Positions 19,895 to 31,069 of a stretch of DNA of 64,000 nt are shown piece by piece. Where the stretch lies: positions 186,001 through 250,000 of the forward strand of contig NW_019173940.1 in NCBI RefSeq assembly GCF_001642475.1. Reading direction: 5' to 3'. Each line of letters begins with the position of its first letter. Positions within the stretch are counted from its first letter, which is position 1. The notes under the pieces were generated by a model. That model worked only from the letters and a program-made list of their open reading frames with translations, did not search any database and had not been told where the DNA came from. The position numbers were made by a program, and so were the translations under genes. This DNA is from Fonsecaea monophora. Its lineage: Eukaryota; Ascomycota; Eurotiomycetes; Chaetothyriales; Herpotrichiellaceae.

Positions 19895-20694
19895 ATGGCG
19901 GCGACATTGACCTCTAGGACTTTTGCGGTCACCGGCGGTGCTTCTGGAATCGGAGCCGCGACAGCTCGCCTCCTCGCACGTCGCGGTGCCGCGGCCATAT
20001 TCATTGGCGATGTCAATACCGCCGCGTTCGGCCAGATGAGAAACGAGTTGCCGGCCATCAACCCAGGCACAAATGTGCACACCACAACCGTCGACGTTCC
20101 GGTTCCTGAGCAAGTCGACGCATGAGTTTCTGAGATTGAACAGGGAGGAACGGGGCTGCGTGGACTGGCCAATGTCGTCGGGGTGGCTGGTCGTCAGGTA
20201 TCCAACAAGCCGGGCTCCAAGCTTTTCGAGGAGACGGTCGAGCAGTGGCGCAAGGCCAATGGGTGTCAACATCGACGGGGCCTTTTACTGTTCCCGCGCC
20301 GCCGTCAAGTCGATGCAGAGCATGGCCGAGGATTCCTACCCAGCCTTCGTCAACGTCGCTTCCATGGCCGCGATTTTCCATTCCGGCGGCAACTTTGGAT
20401 AACGGCACCACCAAAGCCGGCCTCGTCCATTTCACCACGAGTGCGGCCGAGGACCTCTACGACCTGGGTATCCGCGTCAACTGCTGCAGTCCCGGGACGA
20501 CCAACACGCCGATCCTCGACAATGCGTTGGAAGGGCAGAACAGGGGACGAAAGCATCAAGATGCTTCAGTCGCAGGTGTTTCAAGGCCACGGAGCCGTCG
20601 AGCATTGCCCCGGGTGATATTGTGGTTGCTGAGCGAGGACTCTCTCGACGTGAGTGGAGTGAATATTCCAGTGGACCAGGGGATTTCTTGATCA
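19895..20694 (+). pseudogene. Short-chain dehydrogenase pseudogene
   Basis: SDR sequence is spread over all three plus frames. The N-terminal cofactor fold (VTGGASGIGAATARLLA) is open until a TGA at 20123-20125, with related sequence continuing in the same frame after it. The central part (VNIDGAFYCSRAAVKSM) is in another frame that ends at 20400-20402. The substrate-binding part (GIRVNCCSPGTTNTPI) and the C-terminus (LDVSGVNIPVDQG) lie in a third frame, with a stretch near 20540-20620 shifted out and back. No GT-AG introns of sensible size explain the shifts. The expected SxxxYxxxK site appears degraded (NGTTKAG). I conclude the gene is dead unless several assembly errors coincide. Confidence 0.85.
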
Positions 20695-22746
20695 GCCTTG
20701 GTAAGGAGAATCACCTTTTGAAAAGGGAAAAAAAGGGGGGGGGACCAAGAAATATGTACACGTATGTACGTCTATACAGAGAGTCCTTGACACAGAATCT
20801 TGTCCCAGGGTCGTCTCTTCTGCCCCAAACCAACCAATCGATGGCGGCCTTTTCATCCCGAGGGTTCTTCTCACGCCTGGGATACTGCGAGATCTACTCC
20901 GTCCACACTCCTGTGTTGATTGTCCCTTACGACCAAGATGCATACTGCAAAAAGCAGACATGGAACCCCTGTAATAATCAATCCCTAGCTATTCGGTGCT
21001 GGTGCTAAAATTTACATAAACACTCATGCACAAGTAATATGTACTACCTCGTAAAGAAGGACCCTTTTCCCAGTTTGGCAGTGGCGCTTTGAGGACATTC
21101 GTCTACGGTAGGTAATCAATCATGGCAGAATATTTACCCAACCACCCCCCTCCTCCCTCCCTACTTTTGTACTTGATCCAGGTAATAATAATTACTTGGT
21201 GTCGCCCAGGTTTGGCGCCGCGATACGCTTACGAGTACTTTACCTATGTACCTACCTGCCTTATCCACTCGTGGTCCTCATTCATTCACTCATTCACCCC
21301 TTTTTTTTTCCCACAAGTGCATACATATGTACATACATACATAGGTACAAGTCCAAGTCCAAGTGAAGTGAGGACACCTCGTAGTCTCGGCTACCACGGC
21401 ATGGGAATGCGTCAACCCTGCTTGGCTCAAAGTGTCGCGTGCAGATGGTGCCTTGGCGTCTCCCCTGAAGATTGTCCCTCTGGGCGTTGGCAGCCAAGCG
21501 ATGCGCATCTGTGGCGTCTTCTTGGGCTGTCGTGGCTTGTCGTGGCTGCTACCACGGCGCCTCTCCCGCCCTATAAGCTCTGCGTAGTGACAGCCCTGGG
21601 ACGAGCCTAGGGGAAGTTTGCCAAGTTTTCGTTGTCTTACGCGGTCGGGGTCCTCCCCCCGACTCCCGAGCCACCCGCCCACCCGCCATCCGTCCAGTTT
21701 TTGTCTTGATTTTCAAGACCTTCAGACAGAGCCCACACCAACCGGCCACCGGCCACCCGCAGATGAACGGGCCCCAGAGCGAGCGGTTCAGTAGTAGTAC
21801 CTAGCTCGTCGGTTTCTTGGTACCTAGTTGTGCTTGGTATTACCATCTTTCTTTTTTCTTGGAAAGGGGATTTCGTCGAGCGGAGAGCCGGCGCGCGCGC
21901 GCGCACAGCGTCATCGAGATAAAAGATCGTCTCTTCTAGGGTTTCAAGTATATGCATTCCTGGGGGGGTTGTTGTTTGTTATCTATTACCTACCCTTTCC
22001 CTCTCTCTTTATATCCCACTCTCACTTAACTACCACTTTTTGCTGTTTTTTCTTCTTCTGATTTTTTATATCAGTGCTTTGTTTTAATGTCTGTTGACTT
22101 ATTTTGATCTTATCTGACTGAGAACTTATCGCTCGCTCGTCGCTCATTGTCCCAAGCCTATCGTTCAACACACATACACACACGCTCTGCAACGGTCCAC
22201 TGAAACCAGAGCCAGAGCCAGATCTCAATAAAATCACCCACCAACTTTCATTATCTTTTACCTCTGCAGGATCCTCTCTCTCTCTCTCTCTCTCTCTCCG
22301 TTTCCGGGGCTGGGTGTTTTCATGGGATAGGATAGGATAGATCGGGATCTTTCCATGGTCGCGTGTGCACGCGCGCCCGTTCTTTGATTTGTACTGTACA
22401 GGACATACAGCCACATACACCTACACATACACAGCGAGGAAACGACCGTCTACGAATTTACAGGGTAAACAAAAGGGGCAAACAAATATTCTATATTGAT
22501 CATCACAACAAATCACATCACAGCCGGTTCGACAAAACACAAATACAACATACCCTCGTTTTATCTTGGCCAGTTGGATACTTGGAGGAGGGGTTCGCCA
22601 CCTTTTTGGCCTCGAAAGGGATAATCAGGGAAGAAGAAAACCAAGGTATAGGTCGCGTAACAGCAGCGCAAGGGAGCAGAGGAGTGGAGAACGGAGAAGG
22701 GTGGAACGTTCATGTACAAGGCAAGGAATAATACGAGGCAGACAAC
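20695..22746. other. Intergenic region with microsatellites
   Basis: About 2 kb have no recognisable gene. It contains a CT dinucleotide run near 22274-22298, ACAT/CATA strings near 21320-21345 and a GC/CA run near 21890-21906. The frames are short and compositionally biased. The right end should contain the cutinase promoter. Confidence 0.55.
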
Positions 22747-24008
22747 ATGATAGTCCGGTTATCATGGCTCGCTGCCATCATCATCGTTGTCATTATTCTC
22801 CACGCAACGCCGGGATTGGCACAGGATGAAGTCGCGACATCTGAAGTCACGCCTCCCGAGGCCACATCCATTGAAATCCCACCCCCTGAAGCAACACCAG
22901 TCGAAGTCCCTCCCGAGCCCATCCCCAACCCCGACGAAATCACGGACCCAGTTGTCCCCGAAGAAGAAGGAAGTGAGATCGAAGGAACAGGAGAAGAGCA
23001 GCACGAGGACGAGGATGTTATCCCCTACACGACCCCTCACCTCCCAGAGGATTGCAGTGACATTCGCATCTTCAGTGCCCGGGGGTCCAATGAGCCCTAC
23101 CCCGGCCGCGGCGGTGAGATGTTGGGCGTCATGTGTTCCAAGTTCGAGCCCCAGGGCGTGTCGTGCGACTACGAGGACATTGTCTACCCGGCCAACATCT
23201 CGTACTCGGGGTTCTATTGTGAGTCGGCCAATGCGGGCGCATACGCCGGCCAGGCGCAGCTGAGGGCGTATGCCGAGCGGTGTCCGGATTCCAAGTTGGT
23301 CCTGCTGGGCTATTCTCAGGGCGCGGCTGTCGTCGGTGATATGTTGGGTGGCGGTGGCGGGCCGATCTTTGGGTGTGATCAGGCTTGGAATCCCTCGCTG
23401 CCTCGAGACACGGCGCCTGGATCGAAGAGTACGTCTTCTTGCCACGTTTCTCTTTGTTTGCCTCCCCAAAAATTCTGCTCAGCACCCTCCAAGCCTTGTG
23501 AGAAAATATTCTAACACACTTCCTAGTCGCCGCCGTGGTAGCCATGGGGGACCCTCGCTTCACTGCAGACCAGCCGTACAACATCGGCCGCGGTTCGACC
23601 TACAATGGCACGGCGCCACGGTCGGGTCAACAACTCGACGACCTCAACGTCTACGAGGACATCACGGCCATGTGGTGCAACGCCGGCGACCCCGTATGTG
23701 CGGTCGGCAGCGACCCGGTCAACATCACCGCCCACTGGAGCTATTACGACCAATATTCCGTTGTCGCGTCCGAATGGGTCGTGGCCACCGTCCTGCACCA
23801 CCCGGACGTCCGACTCGATTTGGATCTCGACGGACGCAACGAGAGTGTTGTCTTGACGGGGTCGAACAGTTCAGACGATGACGATGACTCTGGAGGCGGC
23901 GGGGATGAGAACAAGGCAACGAGCTTGACAGGTCTTGCAGGCGGTGGGATAACAGGTCGACTCGGCGTTGCAGTGTTGGTTACCGCGGGTTTGATCTGGA
24001 CCATCTAA
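22747..24008 (+). CDS. CE5 cutinase/acetylxylan esterase, secreted, probably GPI-anchored
   Basis: Two exons (22747-23428 and 23527-24008) encode 387 residues, far longer than the usual 200-230. The order is: signal peptide (about 1-25), an acidic Pro/Glu-rich segment with degenerate PPEAT repeats (about 26-98), a CE5 alpha/beta hydrolase domain (about 101-310), then an Asp/Gly/Ser-rich spacer and a C-terminal hydrophobic tail typical of GPI attachment. The catalytic triad is visible as S190 in GYSQG, D282 between the cysteines of CNAGDPVC, and H297 in AHWSYYD. The intron (23429-23526) has GTACGT and TCCTAG ends and joins GSK to IAAVVAMGDPRF. It should cleave cutin or acetyl esters at the cell surface; the exact substrate is not determined. 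Tethering to the wall is inferred. Confidence 0.9.
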
Positions 24009-24074
24009 AAAAGTACATATCGAGATAATACTTGTATATAATGATCCTTAACCCCGCACATTTGGTATGGTTGA

Positions 24075-25334
24075 CTAGCTGTCTGTGGCACCCTCACATG
24101 TATTTTTGATATGCCGCTTGAGACTGCTCCGTTGAGTGTATGTACGGCCACAGTCGCGACACTTGTATACAGTGTCGGGATGCTCCGACCTGATATGACT
24201 CTGGAGAAGGCCCCATTGGTTGAATATACTGTCACAGTCGGGACACTTGTATTCAGTGTCGCGATGCACCAACCTGATATGTCGTGCCAGGGATTTCTCG
24301 TGGTTGAAGCTCTTGGCACAAGCGTCACATGTAGGCTTAGGCTTAGTCATAGTCAACACGCGCCTGCGTGCTGCTACTGGGCGAAGCTGCCGAGGCTGCC
24401 GGCGGTTGCTGTCTGTCCCCCGCGCCATGTACCCTCCAGTGGGTAGGGATGAGGCCCAAGGAGACTCGCTTATTGGCGGTCTAAAAGTAGTGGAAATGGC
24501 CCGTATAGCTGTTGTGGTAGCTGCGTTGGCTCTTGCGTCTTCGTCCACATGTTGTCCAGGCTTCGCAGCCGATGATGCGCCAACATTGCTGTCAGCAATT
24601 GTTATCACGCCCCCAAGGGACGCCGAGTGTAACAGGCTTTGCTCTGAGAATTCGTCAATCATCGTGGTCATTGCGTTCCTCGTGTCGTGACCCCCGCGCT
24701 CGCTAATATAGACCTTGAGAGAGAGCAACGTCTTGGTGCGGACCTCGTCGGCGTCGAGATATGGAGATATTCCCTGACTGCGCTCTGTCGGAAATAGGAA
24801 ATTGAACACTCGAAACCATTTCTCGTCGTCATCCCTCCCTGTTGTGGGCATGTTGAATTCCTGGTCTAATTGCACCCGCATCTGGCTCGTCAGGCCTTGA
24901 AAACTTGGGGCAGGATATATCGCTTCACACGTCCTGCCCCGGATATGCTCGTCACAGCTGGCTCTATTGTCAAAGGAGACGCCACAACAAGGGCAATAAT
25001 GATCTGGTGCACGATGTTTTCTTGTCACATGTCGATAGATGTCGTCGATGTCGCCGACCTGATTCTCCTCGTCCTCAAGACATGCTGAGTACAGGTCCTT
25101 GTTTCGCCTGTAAAATGGACAGGCGAAGGGGTACATCTGGTGCGCTGGTCTCTTCTGGCGCTTGGGAAGCGGTTCCTCCTCGTCGTCACTAGGTATTGGG
25201 ATAGGAGATCGAGACCGTTTAATGGATCTAGACAGTATCGATGGAGAATCAGGCACTGCAATTACAATCCCGCGCTTGCCGCTCTTGCTGGTGAGTGAGT
25301 CACGTCCAGGAATCGGACCAGAACTGGATGCCAT
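24075..25334 (-). CDS. C2H2 zinc-finger protein
   Basis: This is a 419-residue single-exon protein. Three tandem zinc fingers fill the C-terminus: C336/C339/H352/H357, C364/C367/H380/H385, and C392/C395/H408 with C413 as the last ligand. Another cysteine/histidine-rich part lies near residues 70-135 (YPFACPFY, HYCPCCGVSF), which could be one or two further degenerate fingers. The N-terminus has a basic, nuclear-localisation-like PLPKRQKRP. It is probably a nuclear DNA- or RNA-binding regulator with unknown targets. Its 3' end meets the 3' end of the cutinase gene with only 66 bp between them, so the two converge. Confidence 0.82.
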   Translation of the reverse strand: MASSSGPIPGRDSLTSKSGKRGIVIAVPDSPSILSRSIKRSRSPIPIPSDDEEEPLPKRQKRPAHQMYPFACPFYRRNKDLYSACLEDEENQVGDIDDIYRHVTRKHRAPDHYCPCCGVSFDNRASCDEHIRGRTCEAIYPAPSFQGLTSQMRVQLDQEFNMPTTGRDDDEKWFRVFNFLFPTERSQGISPYLDADEVRTKTLLSLKVYISERGGHDTRNAMTTMIDEFSEQSLLHSASLGGVITIADSNVGASSAAKPGQHVDEDARANAATTTAIRAISTTFRPPISESPWASSLPTGGYMARGTDSNRRQPRQLRPVAARRRVLTMTKPKPTCDACAKSFNHEKSLARHIRLVHRDTEYKCPDCDSIFNQWGLLQSHIRSEHPDTVYKCRDCGRTYTQRSSLKRHIKNTCEGATDS

Positions 25335-26420
25335 GATTCAAGTTATGTCAACAAGAGCTCCAACTCGTGGCGCAGGAAAGTTCCGCCAGAGATTAGTGTC
25401 GCTCTCTCTCTCTCTGTCAACTTTTGCTGAGAGGAAATTGATTCTTGAGGTCCAAGACAGAGGATCACCTGATCACCTGACGACCTTCCTCACGCCTCTG
25501 AAATCGAAGGGAAATTGTGAGGTTTGGTCAGGAGCAGTGATTGAAGGCAGAGACGGACGACGGTGAGGCGAAGAGACAGGTGTTGAAGATACACATAAGG
25601 GTGGGTGAGAAATATGTAGTTGGAGGTGTACCGAGTACATAGCTAGGAGGTGGTGGTGGTGGGGGTGGTGGCTGGTGCTGTTGGCTGTGACTGCCATTGC
25701 CGAGTACATAATGACGACACTGTCGCACAAGTTATTCCATCATTTTACTCGGAACTTTCAGTAAAGGACCCCTATATTTCATTTTCCAGGTACAACCACA
25801 GGCTCATAAGCTGTGTAATGATAGTAATATTGTTTGATAATACCTGAAAGAAAAGGGGGTGGGAAAGCACCTTGGGAAGCTATCGAGCTAAAATAGTACC
25901 GTCTGACTGCGACATTTGACACCAGGTGCCTTTGGGACAGATTGTGAACACCACGGACCATATAGGAAAGATACTGGACCAGGAAGAGATTGCGAGGCTG
26001 ACGCTTCAGAAGTTGGAGGTACATCTGTGTGCAGAGGCGTTGACCGCCCCAACACACCTACTTGGTAAGTAGTATAGTGCCATTATATGGAAAGAGTCAG
26101 TCATGTCTTGCCGTGGGCATCCGACTTTCTCGAACCACCTCTCCCCTCGGCCTGTTTTATCCCCAGTATGGGAGTTCACGTCGACTGGGCACTGGAGTAG
26201 CCAAGAGGACTGAGTGGTCCTAGGGAAATTTACCTGGAGAACGAGGTACTCGGTCCTGCTTTACTCGGGTAGGCGTGGGTGTGAATTCGTACACTGGGGA
26301 AAAGCAGAAGAAAGAAGGGGAGGCGGGTGACCATTAGCCATCAGCCTCTGGCTTTGACCCCGGTGGATAAGACTTTGTGATATGTCTTCTAATCTCAAAG
26401 CATCCCGACAGGCAAAAGAC
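25335..26420. other. Intergenic, no gene recognised
   Basis: About 1.1 kb hold only short frames, a CT run near 25402-25417 and a GGT-rich stretch near 25648-25672. The left part presumably includes the promoter of the C2H2 gene. Confidence 0.45.
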
Positions 26421-27645
26421 ACTCACGCAGGTGGCACGAGGTTGCCGCCCAGTTGCCTTTCCTGGACAATGTCCCTCAGGTCCTTGAGTTTCTCGGCCGC
26501 CTCGACCATAAAGACATCGATGCCGTTCATGTAGGTCATGTTCTCCACCTTCTTGTCGGCGATGTTGCCCCCGTTCCACCACGTCCGAGTGTACGGGAAC
26601 AGGGTTACCATCTGTCGCCGACGTCACCTTGTGTCTCCGGCCCTCCTCGGCCTCGAGAGTCGGCTCGATGTATTTGATCTTGTCGTCTTGCATTTTGCGG
26701 AGAACGTCTTCGAGTAGGTCCCATTGACATTCCATCAGGGTCGGCTTGTTGGTGAAGGCTCGTCGTTGTACTGGGAGAGGCCGAAGTTGGCTGCACCACT
26801 GGCCCAGCCTAGCTCTCAGTGCTCTTCACGTTCCTCGGGAGTGACGTCGAAGACGCCGCGTTGGGACCCTGGACGGGAGACCCGACCCGAGGTTTCTTGC
26901 TCGCGGCGAAAAACGAGTGGTAATAGGCCTTGTGCCGGAGGTGTTTGTCCTCACGATTCTCCCTCTGGTGCATGGGAAGGCAGAGGCTGATCTTGCGGAT
27001 GTAGACGTCCAGGTGGTCGGCCTCCTTGGCCACTTCCTAGTTGATCTGGACGGCAGTCGCCCCAGTACTGATCAGAGCCACTTTCGTCCCCTTGACGCTA
27101 TCGCCTTCCGGCCAGTTGGGTGAATGGTACATGGCGCCTTTGAAATCACCCGTGCCTGGTATGTGTAGCAAGCCGACACACATGACCAAGTACTTTGCGG
27201 TGGTTGTGTGGCCGGCGTTGGTGTTGACGGTCCATCGACCTGTGGCTTTGTCGAACTGGGCGTGGATCACCTTGGAGTGGAAGTAGGTGTCCTTCTTTAA
27301 ATCTAGCGTGTTGGACGCGTAGTTAAGATAGCGGCGGAGCTCTTTGGCGTCCGGGAACCGCTCCTTGTACTTGAACTTGTTCCACAGCTCGGGGATGTGG
27401 AACATGTACAGTGGTGATTCGGAATCTACCTTCGCTCCAGGATATCGATTCCAGTGCCACACGCCGCCGATTTCGTTCCCCTGTTCGAAAATTTTGGCTT
27501 TGAGACCGAGTTTCTGCAGGTGGTGAAGTGAGCAGATACCGCTGAATCCAGCCCCGACAATCACGGCGTCGAGGTGGAGGTTTTTGTCTTAGTCGACATC
27601 TGCGGCACTGCCGTTGGTGACACCGTTGACTTCTCGAAGAGTCAT
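26421..27645 (-). pseudogene. Baeyer-Villiger monooxygenase pseudogene
   Basis: This is the remnant of a flavin monooxygenase that would insert oxygen next to a ketone to give an ester or lactone. It begins at an ATG at 27645 and shows VGAGFSGI (FAD fold), GVWHWNRYPGAKVD, and the family fingerprint FxGxxxHxxxWP as FKGAMYHSPNWP, then TGATAVQ for the second nucleotide site. It is broken by TAA at 27589-27591 and TAG at 27037-27039. A frameshift follows near 26880, then a TGA at 26816-26818. After a gap in homology, the C-terminal part (FPYTRTWWNGGN) appears in another frame. About 100 or more codons of the middle seem deleted. A functional protein is very unlikely. Confidence 0.9.
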
Positions 27646-28629
27646 CTTGTGGAGCAGTCGCGAATACTTTAGGTCCGAGTGGTAGAGAACCCAGCAGAGG
27701 CTTTGAGTCCATCATGGATCAAGCTTGACGTGTGGTCTCTAGGTCAAGGCTGTTTTTATGCTGCATCTCACACAACATTCGTCGCTCGATGGTATGGTTT
27801 TTTTTCCCCAACTTGATCACCGTTCAACGCCATCTCGTAACCTTGGGTGGTCGTCGAGCCCAGCCCAAGAAGCACTTGACAAGGATGATACTCTTGCGAG
27901 TAGTTGCCAAAGATGTCTCGCTATCCACCACAACTAGCCTAGTCAGCGAGTCAGCGGGTGTAAATCACCAATCCTGGCTCTCTCTGCGCGACCAATGTTG
28001 CACAAGGCTTGACCGACTTGGAGGACTGAAGCCGACTGGGCCATCGACCTGGGGAACGGGGTGATAAGGTTGTGGGGAAAATCGACCGAATCAGTTTATG
28101 TAAATCCAAACTCCAAGCCGGAAGTGAATAGTTTTATCTTTTCCGGGGAAAGCATTTTATGCTCGAACCTCAGGACATTGACTCGTTTATGCAATTCTTG
28201 GTACACCACAGGCTTGACATGTTTTTTTTTGGCTTGACCAAACGACTAACGCTCTCAGCTCTACCGAGCTTTTAATCCAGTATGCGGGGCAGGCCGTTAA
28301 CTATCTGTCCAAGGGAGCTAACTATCCTAAAACATCACAGGAATTACTCCCCCTCCCCCCCCCGCCCCTCTCCCACCTTCAACCCAAGACCTTTGTCCTG
28401 ACCCAAGTCCCAGACTACTATAAAGTCCCTGCCTTCCTAGAACCCCCGATTTTGGAGAATCATAGGCAAACCCCGTCGTGGAGGGTTGACTTTTACCTAG
28501 ACTCCCCTGGACACCCCCCCCCTTCTCGCTCCAGCACCAACAAATCGATCGCGATATTTCCTTTTCCTTGTGAAATCACTACCACAGATAGGAGCTTTGC
28601 GAGTTGTCTGTCGCAGGAAACCAGCAGCC
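27646..28629. other. Intergenic spacer upstream of the hydrolase gene
   Basis: About 1 kb between the monooxygenase pseudogene and the hydrolase gene, which point away from each other. It has a C-run-rich stretch near 28350-28370 and a TATA box at 28419-28424. I see no gene. Confidence 0.5.
28419..28424 (+). promoter_or_regulatory. TATA box of the serine hydrolase gene
   Basis: TATAAA lies about 210 bp upstream of the ATG at 28630, with a C-rich leader in between. The distance allows a leader of roughly 170-180 bases. Confidence 0.45.
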
Positions 28630-30153
28630 ATGGCAGACTTTGAAGCCATTTTAGCCAACAGCACAAACCCTGCACAGAACGCCGTGCACGCATGTATCCT
28701 GGCCGCGGTGGACAAAAACGGTGCGTTTGACCCCGTGTCATATCATGCCTAGCTAGGTATCATATCGTATCATATAACGTCATTGGGAGCCCGCCGACCC
28801 CTGACAAGGCTGGAGAACACTTTGGACAAGGGGGACCTCTTTTGTTTGGGCTGCCTGCCTGCCTGACTGACTGACTGACTGACTCGACACGCTCTCTCCC
28901 AATCTATAGGAAAGCAGCTGTACTTCAAAGCCGCGGGACACCCCAACGTCGACGACCCGACCAGTCGCGTCGACCCGGACGCGACGCTATGGATTGCATC
29001 CTGCACAAAGCTGATCGGCACGGTCGCGGCGCTCCAGTGCGTCGAGCGCGGCCAGGTCGGACTGGACGACCCCGTCGACAAGATCCTGCCGGAGCTTGCG
29101 GCGCCCGAGGTGTTCTCGCCACCGCCAAAGGGAGGAGGAGAGTCCCTCGAGGGCTCACAACGCTTCGTCACGCAGCCCGCCACCAACAAAATCACCCTCA
29201 GAAACCTGCTGTGCCACAACAGTGGGCACGCGTATGACTTCATGGACCCCCTGCTGGTGGCCTGGCGGGCCTCGAGGGGCGAGGGCGCCGTGTCCCTAGG
29301 CGCGCTCGTGGCAAAGGCACATACTATACCTTTACTCTACCAGCCTGGTGAAGGATGGTCATACGGCGGCGGCATCGATGTGAGTACAACGATAGAGCCA
29401 GCCACCTCATGAAAAGAAACACTTCAGGATTTCTTCCACCTCCCCACCTCTCCTTCACTGCCTACAGCGTTTACTGACTCGAGTCTTAAAATGGGGAAGT
29501 GGGCCGGTGAGATCGTCGCGCGTCTCAACAACACCTCACTAGAAGACTACCTGCAGGAACACATATTCAAGCCCCTGGGCATCCACTCGACGACGTTCCG
29601 ACTCGAGCGCCACCCGGAGATCCAGGCGCGGCTGATGCCCACGGCGGAGCGCAACGCCGACGGCACGTTCAAGATGTCCAAGAAGATGTGGCCGGACGAG
29701 GCGCCCGAGGACTGCGCGGGCGCGGGCCTGTACTCGACGGCGACCGACTACCTCGCCGTGCTGGGCGACCTGATCCGCGACGAGCCGCGGCTGCTGAAGC
29801 GCGAGACAATCGAAAAAAACATGTTCGCGCCGCAGTTCGCGCCGGGCTCGCCCTCCCTCGCCGCCCTGCTGGGCAGCACCGCCATCATCGCCGCCATGAC
29901 CGGCGCCGCGGACCTCACCGGCGGCATCAACTGGGGTCTCGGCGGGCTGTACATGGAGGACAACGTCGGGGTCCACCGCAAGGGCACCCTCACCTGGGGC
30001 GGCCTGCCGAATCTGGTCTGGATCATGAACCGCGACCACGGAGTCGCCGCAATCTACGCCACCCAGCTGATTCCCCCGGCCGACCCGAAGAATATCGCCC
30101 TGGCGAATCACTTCTTCGACGAGGTATTTCGCCTGGCCGCGACCCGGGGTTGA
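28630..30153 (+). CDS. Beta-lactamase-fold serine hydrolase/transesterase
   Basis: Three exons (28630-28720, 28910-29379, 29500-30153) encode 404 residues. The fold is that of class C beta-lactamases and esterases such as EstB or the acyltransferase LovD. The nucleophile motif S60-C-T-K63 and the tyrosine at about 182 (YGGGID) are at the expected spacing, and HRKGTLTWGG near the C-terminus is the third conserved box. It has no signal peptide, so it acts inside the cell, probably on small esters or lactones. Intron 1 (28721-28909) carries a GACT tetranucleotide run; intron 2 (29380-29499) ends in an AAG acceptor just before WAGEIV. The neighbours are a dead Baeyer-Villiger monooxygenase and an alcohol dehydrogenase fragment, which hints at lactone hydrolysis as the former role. 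Coding sequence looks intact. Confidence 0.87.
28864..28884. repeat. GACT tetranucleotide run inside intron 1
   Basis: About five consecutive GACT units follow a short CTGC run within the first intron of the hydrolase gene. Confidence 0.85.
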
Positions 30154-30409
30154 TTGTTTTCGAGAGATAGACGTGGATATAGAGATATACATTTATTATA
30201 CTCATATAGGCAAAGGGGCACCCATACATACTCTCCCCGAACTTATACTAGATCAGGTCTGTTGACAATACTAGAGTAACTGACCCCAGTCCAAGAGAGA
30301 GAGTAGCAGTCGGTATCAGGGTCCCCTCACTACGGTCTTCGCTTGGAAATCCAGTCTAATCCGTCTTTCACAACGCTTTGCCGAGACTGCCCGGACTTCG
30401 AGATACGTT

Positions 30410-30730
30410 TCATAAGCCATTGAAGCCAAGGGGGTGGGCTCTTGAATCCCATAGCACAACTAGTGATTCCGCTTCTGGCAGGCTTAGAACCCTACCCCTT
30501 GCCTCTCGCTTCCACGAGCCAGACATCCTGGCCGCGGTGAAGACGACCACGGCGTCGGCGCCTGTTCCTTCTGGTGTGATCTGTTTGACCAGTTCGGAGA
30601 CGTTGGGGTTAGTGCGAGAGTTGATGGCGTGCTCAATACCAGCCTCCTTTGCGTGTTCCAGAGCTTGGACGTCCACGTCGACCGCAATCACGTTGTACCG
30701 AAGAGCTAGAGGTTGAATGAGCCGCAACGA
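30410..30730 (-). pseudogene. Alcohol dehydrogenase (zinc-type) fragment
   Basis: Roughly 60 codons match the nucleotide-binding half of medium-chain alcohol dehydrogenases: NVIAVDVDVQALEHAKEAGI, then a GADAVVVFTAA strand. The glycine motif is missing upstream and the homology stops shortly after, so only a piece of the gene remains. The sequence before 30730 does not continue the family. It is best read as a relic. Confidence 0.7.
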
Positions 30731-31069
30731 TCAGAACGCCTTCGATGACACAAAAAGGATCATCCTAAACTTACATAGTTGTCCTAGCCCTCCACACCTA
30801 CAACTGTCTAGAAACGCAGTTACGAGGTACTACTTACGGTTCAAGTAGGATTGCGCAATAAATAATGAACTGTGCACAACGAGACCGACAGTCTTCTTAT
30901 TAGTACTGCTAAAAATACTTATTCTTTTTCCCATTTTGCGTCATAATCTCGTGAACATATCACCAACTCTTCATGGTACCGGCTTTTACTGGTATCCATC
31001 CTTCAATACCAACTATCTCTCTGCTGCCCTGTTGCTTATCCAACCCAAACCCTGTCTCTTGGATGCCCC
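30731..31069. other. Spacer, no gene recognised
   Basis: AT-rich spacer between the alcohol dehydrogenase relic and the 3' end of the CFEM gene. I see nothing in it. Confidence 0.4.

Noticed and set aside
22762..23469. 235-codon minus-strand frame
   Set aside because: It is antisense to the cutinase exon and Arg-rich without motifs.
26421..27645. Repeat-induced point mutation as the cause of the monooxygenase decay
   Set aside because: The lesions include frameshifts and a deletion, and the apparent Trp-to-stop change is not in the CpA context preferred by that process.
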